Assembly: GCA_009924965.1 (NCBI GenBank)
Contig: RFQN01000072.1
Location: 1 to 7,079 of the forward strand
Direction of reading: 5' to 3'
Length of the DNA: 7,079 nucleotides
Source of the DNA: Verrucomicrobiota bacterium
GTDB taxonomy: Bacteria; Verrucomicrobiota; Verrucomicrobiia; Opitutales; UBA953
This document shows positions 5,043 to 7,079 of this stretch, piece by piece; within the stretch, counting starts at the first letter, position 1, and every line of letters starts with the position of its first letter. The notes beneath the pieces are model-generated. The model was not told the origin of the DNA, made no database searches, and saw only the letters and a program-made list of their open reading frames with translations. The position numbers and the translations under genes are program-made.

Positions 5043-5053
5043 GACAGAAACAA
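5043..5053. promoter_or_regulatory. Shared 11-bp element, right copy
   Basis: gacagaaacaa, identical to 3612-3622, again 28 bp before the operator palindrome. It lies between the ci start and the rightward -35 box. It would be in the ci promoter or leader when read leftward and just upstream of PR when read rightward. Confidence 0.5.
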
Positions 5054-5057
5054 TTTC

Positions 5058-5087
5058 TTGACGGGAGGATGTTACGAGGGGTAACAG
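5058..5087 (+). promoter_or_regulatory. Candidate right early promoter (PR) for cro
   Basis: TTGACGG at 5058-5064 matches the TTGACGS -35 form known from Caulobacter housekeeping promoters. The -10 would be gtaaca (5081-5086, 17-bp spacer) or taacag (5082-5087, 18-bp spacer), neither strong. Both overlap the right arm of the operator palindrome, so repressor binding would block polymerase. A start near 5093-5095 would fall at the cro ATG. Confidence 0.5.
5071..5085. promoter_or_regulatory. Candidate right operator for CI/Cro (OR)
   Basis: GTTACGAGGGGTAAC has the same GTTAC-N5-GTAAC frame as the left operator but an asymmetric centre. It covers the spacer and -10 region of the rightward promoter in the ci-cro gap. 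I see only this one copy here, not the three tandem operators of lambda. Confidence 0.65.
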
Positions 5088-5094
5088 TTTGGGC

Positions 5095-5292
5095 ATGAGC
5101 AAGTCCAAGCACACCCTCGACACGCTCCGGCCGATGGAACTGGCCCGCACCATGCGGATCAGCCAGCCGTATGCGTCCCTGCTGCTTGCCGGGAAGCGGC
5201 TTCCGTCGCTTGCCCTGGCCATCGCGATTGAGCGCGAACTCGGCATCCCGCCTTCAGCGTGGATCAAGCCCGAGCCGGCCGAGGCCGCCTGA
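5095..5292 (+). CDS. Cro-like helix-turn-helix repressor
   Basis: A 65-aa single-domain DNA-binding protein. LRPMELARTMRISQPYASLL (11-30) followed by LAGKRLPSLALAIAIERELG gives the five-helix HTH_3/Cro fold with almost nothing added, the usual size for Cro. It is divergent from ci across a 93-bp control region with one operator palindrome, so it should compete with CI and turn down early transcription. Start choice matters: the ATG at 5095 has no close Shine-Dalgarno sequence and may be leaderless, while a TTG at 5089 has GAGGGG 7 nt upstream. The gene ends Glu-Ala-Ala-stop, with GAGG then TGATG, which looks like a coupling signal to a following frame at 5292. Confidence 0.85.
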   Translation: MSKSKHTLDTLRPMELARTMRISQPYASLLLAGKRLPSLALAIAIERELGIPPSAWIKPEPAEAA

Positions 5293-5633
5293 TGAATTAC
5301 GGGACCAACCCTCTGGTCCTCGGGTTCCGACCGGGGCTCCTCCCCGGCGGTTGGTCGGGCGCCGCCGCAAAGGCGGGGCAGCCCCATGGGTCAACGCGGT
5401 CCCCGGTCGGGGAAGTTGCCGCGAATGTCCCGCAAGCCCGGCGGGGAGGGGGGATCATCTGGTCCTCCCTCCATCCCGCAGGCCCTCCAGAAGAAGCGGG
5501 TTGCCGCCCGCTCCAGGGCCTTTCGGGTCTCTGTGTCCGTCTCCACCCGGCTCCGGTTCCAACAGCGCCGGGCGGCTTCGTAAGCGTCCTCTTTCCAGTC
5601 CGTCACTCGTCACCTCCTGAGGTGCAACAGTGA
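5292..5633 (+). CDS. Possible Gly/Pro-rich protein after cro (uncertain)
   Basis: A 113-codon frame. It begins in a TGATG overlap with the cro stop, with GAGG 7 nt upstream, and ends in a GTGA overlap with the next rightward gene. That is exactly how real genes join in this window. By hand count its first 33 codons have about 82% GC at third positions, as expected of coding DNA here. From about 5391 onward third-position GC drops to about 62%, below first-position GC, and the product becomes Gly/Pro/Ser-rich with no recognisable fold. An antisense gene covers 5391-5606. The start may be real with the rest frame-shifted, or the whole frame may be chance. No function proposed. Confidence 0.3.
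   Translation: MNYGTNPLVLGFRPGLLPGGWSGAAAKAGQPHGSTRSPVGEVAANVPQARRGGGIIWSSLHPAGPPEEAGCRPLQGLSGLCVRLHPAPVPTAPGGFVSVLFPVRHSSPPEVQQ
5302..5379. other. Cluster of three GC-rich hairpins after cro
   Basis: Three neighbouring inverted repeats: GGACCA/TGGTCC (about 5302-5319); CCGACC (5327-5332) with GGTCGG (5353-5358) enclosing GGGG/CCCC; and CCGCC-gcaaa-GGCGG (5362-5376). None is followed by a T tract on either strand, so they are not standard intrinsic terminators. Position right after cro would suit an antitermination or attenuation RNA, but high GC alone also creates hairpins. Confidence 0.4.
5391..5606 (-). CDS. Small leftward gene inside the right operon (71 aa)
   Basis: A GTG-start frame giving a 71-aa charged, tryptophan-containing protein. 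Residues 1-45 look like two amphipathic helices (TDWKEDAYEAARRCWNRSR and ETRKALERAATRFFWRACG); the tail is Pro/Gly-rich. AGGAGG lies 6 nt before the GTG, the best ribosome binding site in the window. By hand count the first 50 codons have GC of about 62, 60 and 76% at positions 1, 2 and 3, the order expected for coding DNA. It runs against its rightward neighbours and is divergent from the gene starting at 5630. If real, it would be an independently expressed accessory gene or would work when the right operon is silent. Function unknown. Confidence 0.5.
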   Translation of the reverse strand: MTDWKEDAYEAARRCWNRSRVETDTETRKALERAATRFFWRACGMEGGPDDPPSPPGLRDIRGNFPDRGPR

Positions 5634-5636
5634 CGG
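5600..5636. promoter_or_regulatory. Imperfect palindrome between divergent GTG starts
   Basis: Outer arms CCGTCAC (5600-5606) and GTGACGG (5630-5636) enclose inner arms CACCTC (5611-5616) and GAGGTG (5619-5624), with 2 bp at the centre and spacers of 4 and 5. The inner arms are the Shine-Dalgarno sequences, and the outer arms hold the GTG starts, of the two divergent genes. It could be a dyad operator or just mirrored translation signals. Confidence 0.5.
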
Positions 5637-5911
5637 TGACCCACATGGAAATCCTCGGTCGCGATGGGGCAAATCTCCCCATCCTCCCCCTTCTGCGCCA
5701 GTCGCGTGACGCGCTGGCCCGATACTGCGAGGCCCGCTGGGGAGAAAGCAGCTTGAAGTTGCTCGTCACACCCGCGCGCTGGTGCGCGATGTTCGCGCTC
5801 TGCGCGCTGCTGATCCCGACGCTGGTCCTGCTCGCCGTCCTGAACTCGGCGGCGAAGGGCGTCCTCTGGCTCGCCGACGCGCTGGCTGACGGCGTGGAGG
5901 CGGTGCGGTGA
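5630..5911 (+). CDS. Single-pass membrane protein, hypothetical
   Basis: A 93-aa protein with a soluble N-terminal half (1-48) and one strong transmembrane helix at about 51-72 (WCAMFALCALLIPTLVLLAV), then an amphipathic segment (KGVLWLADALADGVEAV). There is no signal peptidase site. The start is taken as the GTG at 5630, with GAGGTG 5 nt upstream; an ATG five codons later (5645) is an alternative with a weaker site. The stop overlaps the next gene start by GTGA. It opens the clearly rightward part of the operon that also carries rusA. Function unknown. Confidence 0.65.
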   Translation: MTVTHMEILGRDGANLPILPLLRQSRDALARYCEARWGESSLKLLVTPARWCAMFALCALLIPTLVLLAVLNSAAKGVLWLADALADGVEAVR

Positions 5912-6078
5912 TCCGGTCCCTCCTGTCCCGCCTGCGCCGTCGCCCGTCCGAGCTGGACGTCCGCCTGGCCGACTTCGACCGCCGCATCGCCGAGGCCCGC
6001 GCCCGGCATCGGCCCGTCCGCCACATCGAGGCCGAGCGCCGCGAGTTCGTCCACGCCTGCCTGCGGGGCCGGGCATGA
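5908..6078 (+). CDS. Small Arg-rich hypothetical protein (56 aa)
   Basis: A GTG-start frame of 56 codons filling the space between the membrane protein and rusA. The product is strongly basic (IRSLLSRLRRRPSELDVRLA at the start) and probably one long helix or helical hairpin through ADFDRRIAEARAR and HIEAERREFVHACLRG. GGAGG lies 7 nt before the GTG. The junctions are GTGA with the upstream gene and ATGA with rusA, so it is almost certainly translated. A nucleic-acid-binding role fits its charge, but no family is recognised. Confidence 0.7.
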   Translation: MIRSLLSRLRRRPSELDVRLADFDRRIAEARARHRPVRHIEAERREFVHACLRGRA

Positions 6079-6416
6079 TCGTCCTTCCCTATCCCCCCAG
6101 CGTGAACCGCACCCTTCGCACGGTGGCCGGTCGCCCGATCCTGTCGGCGCCCTATCGCGCCTGGCGGACGGAAGCCGCCGAGGCCATCGCCCGTCAGACC
6201 GTGGAGCCCGTCGAGGGCCGCTATCGCCTGACCATCTGGGCGACCGCCCCCGACAAGCGGCGGCGCGACCTCGACAACCTCATCAAGCCTGTTTCGGACG
6301 CTTTGGTCCGCGCCGGCGTCGTCCAGGACGACAGCCTCATGCGGGACCTCAAGATCCGATGGACCGACCACACCCAGCCCGGTGGCCGGGTGGTTCTGCA
6401 AGTGGAGAGAGCATGA
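6075..6416 (+). CDS. rusA: RusA Holliday-junction resolvase
   Basis: A 113-aa RusA-family endonuclease. It has the N-terminal LPYPPSVNRTLR signature (residues 4-15) and the metal-binding core RRDLDNLIKPVSDALVRAG (63-81) followed by DD at 85-86. D65, D67, K71 and D86 keep the spacing of E. coli RusA D70, D72, K76 and D91, so the active site is complete. RusA is a dimer that makes paired nicks in four-way junctions, which in phages resolves recombination and replication intermediates before packaging. It complements the RecT-like and NinB proteins of the left arm. The start at 6075 is in an ATGA overlap. Length is near the family norm of about 120. Confidence 0.95.
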   Translation: MIVLPYPPSVNRTLRTVAGRPILSAPYRAWRTEAAEAIARQTVEPVEGRYRLTIWATAPDKRRRDLDNLIKPVSDALVRAGVVQDDSLMRDLKIRWTDHTQPGGRVVLQVERA

Positions 6417-6793
6417 ACGCGAGACTGATCTGGACCGATGAACACGACGCCACGGCGCTGGCCCTGCGCTGGAAGGGCATGACAAACGCCGCGATTGGCG
6501 AGCGGCTGGGCATTTCGTCCAAGGCCGTGGGCGAGCGCCTGCGCCGCCTCGGCCATCGCCACACGCCCGGCACGGTGGAGCGCCGCCGGGTGGCCAAGGT
6601 CGAGCCCTCGTCGGTGGAGACGGAGGCCCAAATCCGCACGGCCCGTCAGGAGCAGATTGAGGCCTGCGAGCGCCACGCCGCCGCCGTGATGGCCGAGGGC
6701 GGGTTCTGCGCGTTCTCGGACAGCGGTGACAAGCGCAGCCCCTTCGGCATCGCCCGCCCGCTGGTGTGGCCCGGCATGAGGAGGGCGGCGTGA
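6413..6793 (+). CDS. GcrA-like helix-turn-helix protein
   Basis: A 126-aa protein. Residues 6-47 (IWTDEHDATALALRWKGMTN, AAIGERLGISSKAVGERLRRLG) match the N-terminal DNA-binding domain of GcrA, the alphaproteobacterial cell-cycle factor that acts with sigma-70 at CcrM-methylated GANTC sites: Trp-Thr-x-Glu, then a helix-turn-helix with AIGxRLG, ending RLG. The rest (50-126) is charged and helical, ending in FCAFSDSGDKRSPFGIARPL, and lacks a clear copy of GcrA's C-terminal region. It may regulate late phage transcription or borrow host GcrA targets; this is inference. The ATG at 6413 has GGAG 5 nt upstream and overlaps rusA by ATGA. Confidence 0.75.
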   Translation: MNARLIWTDEHDATALALRWKGMTNAAIGERLGISSKAVGERLRRLGHRHTPGTVERRRVAKVEPSSVETEAQIRTARQEQIEACERHAAAVMAEGGFCAFSDSGDKRSPFGIARPLVWPGMRRAA

Positions 6794-7079
6794 GCCCGGA
6801 GGAACTGGACAAGGCGCGGATGATGGGTCGCGTGGATGAGATCGCGCAAGAAGCCTACCGGCGCAGGGCAGAGCAAACACACCCCGGCCACGATATCGAC
6901 GCGCCAACCGTGATTATTGCCATCGAACTCGCTTTGTCAGGCTGGACCCCGCCGCCGCCCGTCGATCCTGACCGGATAGCGTTTGAGGCTTGGATAAAGG
7001 AGGCGCACCCCTTTTTGCGCGACGACGGTTCACTAGAAGAAGCCTACCTCGCCGGAGCCCGCATGGCCCGAGAGCAGGA
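6790..7079 (+). CDS. Hypothetical phage protein, partial (C-terminus beyond right edge)
   Basis: A GTG-start frame open to the right edge, 96 full codons. AGGAGGG lies 4 nt before the GTG, and the start overlaps the GcrA-like gene stop by GTGA. The visible product is soluble: a helical start (MSPEELDKARMMGRVDEIAQ), a strand-like DAPTVIIAIELALSGW, a PPPPVDPDR linker and a helical part ending EEAYLAGARMAREQ, which resembles the ends of small phage proteins annotated only as hypothetical. GC falls to about 57-65% here, slightly below rusA. No catalytic motif is visible in this part. Confidence 0.65.
   Translation, partial: MSPEELDKARMMGRVDEIAQEAYRRRAEQTHPGHDIDAPTVIIAIELALSGWTPPPPVDPDRIAFEAWIKEAHPFLRDDGSLEEAYLAGARMAREQ

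Noticed and set aside
5002..5112. N-terminal extension of the CI repressor frame to 5112
   Set aside because: It would translate across the operator and PR and overlap cro; the HTH domain begins soon after the ATG at 5001.
5386..5583. Rightward 65-codon frame starting MGQRGPRSGKLPR, resembling some small-terminase N-termini
   Set aside because: The resemblance is only a few residues, the rest is Ser/Arg/Pro-rich, no clear Shine-Dalgarno sequence precedes it, and its third-position GC is shared by construction with the antisense gene. Kept only as an alternative in the ambiguous locus.
5766..6812. Minus-strand open frame of 348 codons opposite rusA and neighbours
   Set aside because: It is antisense to rusA and the GcrA-like gene; the product is Arg/Pro/Ser-rich shadow sequence.

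Overview
The window looks like the immunity and early-gene region of a temperate phage or prophage from a high-GC alphaproteobacterium. A Caulobacterales host (Brevundimonas or Caulobacter type) is the best guess. This rests on about 65% GC, a GcrA-like N-terminal helix-turn-helix in one phage protein, and a TTGACG-type -35 box. The host assignment is inference, because no host gene is visible.

Layout. A LexA-like (S24) CI repressor is encoded leftward (4414-5001) and faces a Cro-like protein encoded rightward (5095-5292). CI is the first cistron of a short leftward operon with two small overlapping genes: a two-helix membrane protein and a 129-aa unknown. That operon ends in an intrinsic terminator (3699-3719). 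Beyond the terminator lies the left early promoter region and a tightly packed leftward operon from 3569 to the left edge. In transcription order it encodes a Cys-rich zinc-ribbon-like protein, a 58-aa protein, a RecT-like single-strand annealing protein, an 81-aa low-GC gene, NinB, a winged-helix-like protein, a 34-aa membrane microprotein, an HNH endonuclease, a pentapeptide-repeat protein, a 65-aa helical protein and a partial gene cut by the edge. Almost every junction is an ATGA or TGATG overlap.

Right of cro, the rightward early operon encodes a membrane protein, a small Arg-rich protein, the RusA Holliday-junction resolvase, a GcrA-like DNA-binding protein and a partial gene that leaves the window. 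Between cro and the membrane protein (5292-5630) is an ambiguous stretch. It holds several GC-rich hairpins, a leftward GTG-start gene with a perfect Shine-Dalgarno sequence, and a competing rightward frame that overlaps both neighbours.

Regulation. The two early control regions share a 15-bp GTTAC-N5-GTAAC palindrome (3640-3654 and 5071-5085) and a second 11-bp element, GACAGAAACAA, exactly 28 bp from it in both places. I read the palindromes as CI/Cro operators. The pair of elements is the most distinctive regulatory signal here.

Function together. CI holds both early operons off in the lysogen while its own operon makes two accessory proteins. On induction the left arm supplies annealing and recombination functions (RecT-like, NinB, HNH) and the right arm supplies RusA. 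I see no wholly new multi-gene system. The least explained parts are the shared second element at both operators, the ci-linked accessory genes, the antisense locus at 5292-5636, and the pentapeptide protein with its conserved-looking C-terminal domain.
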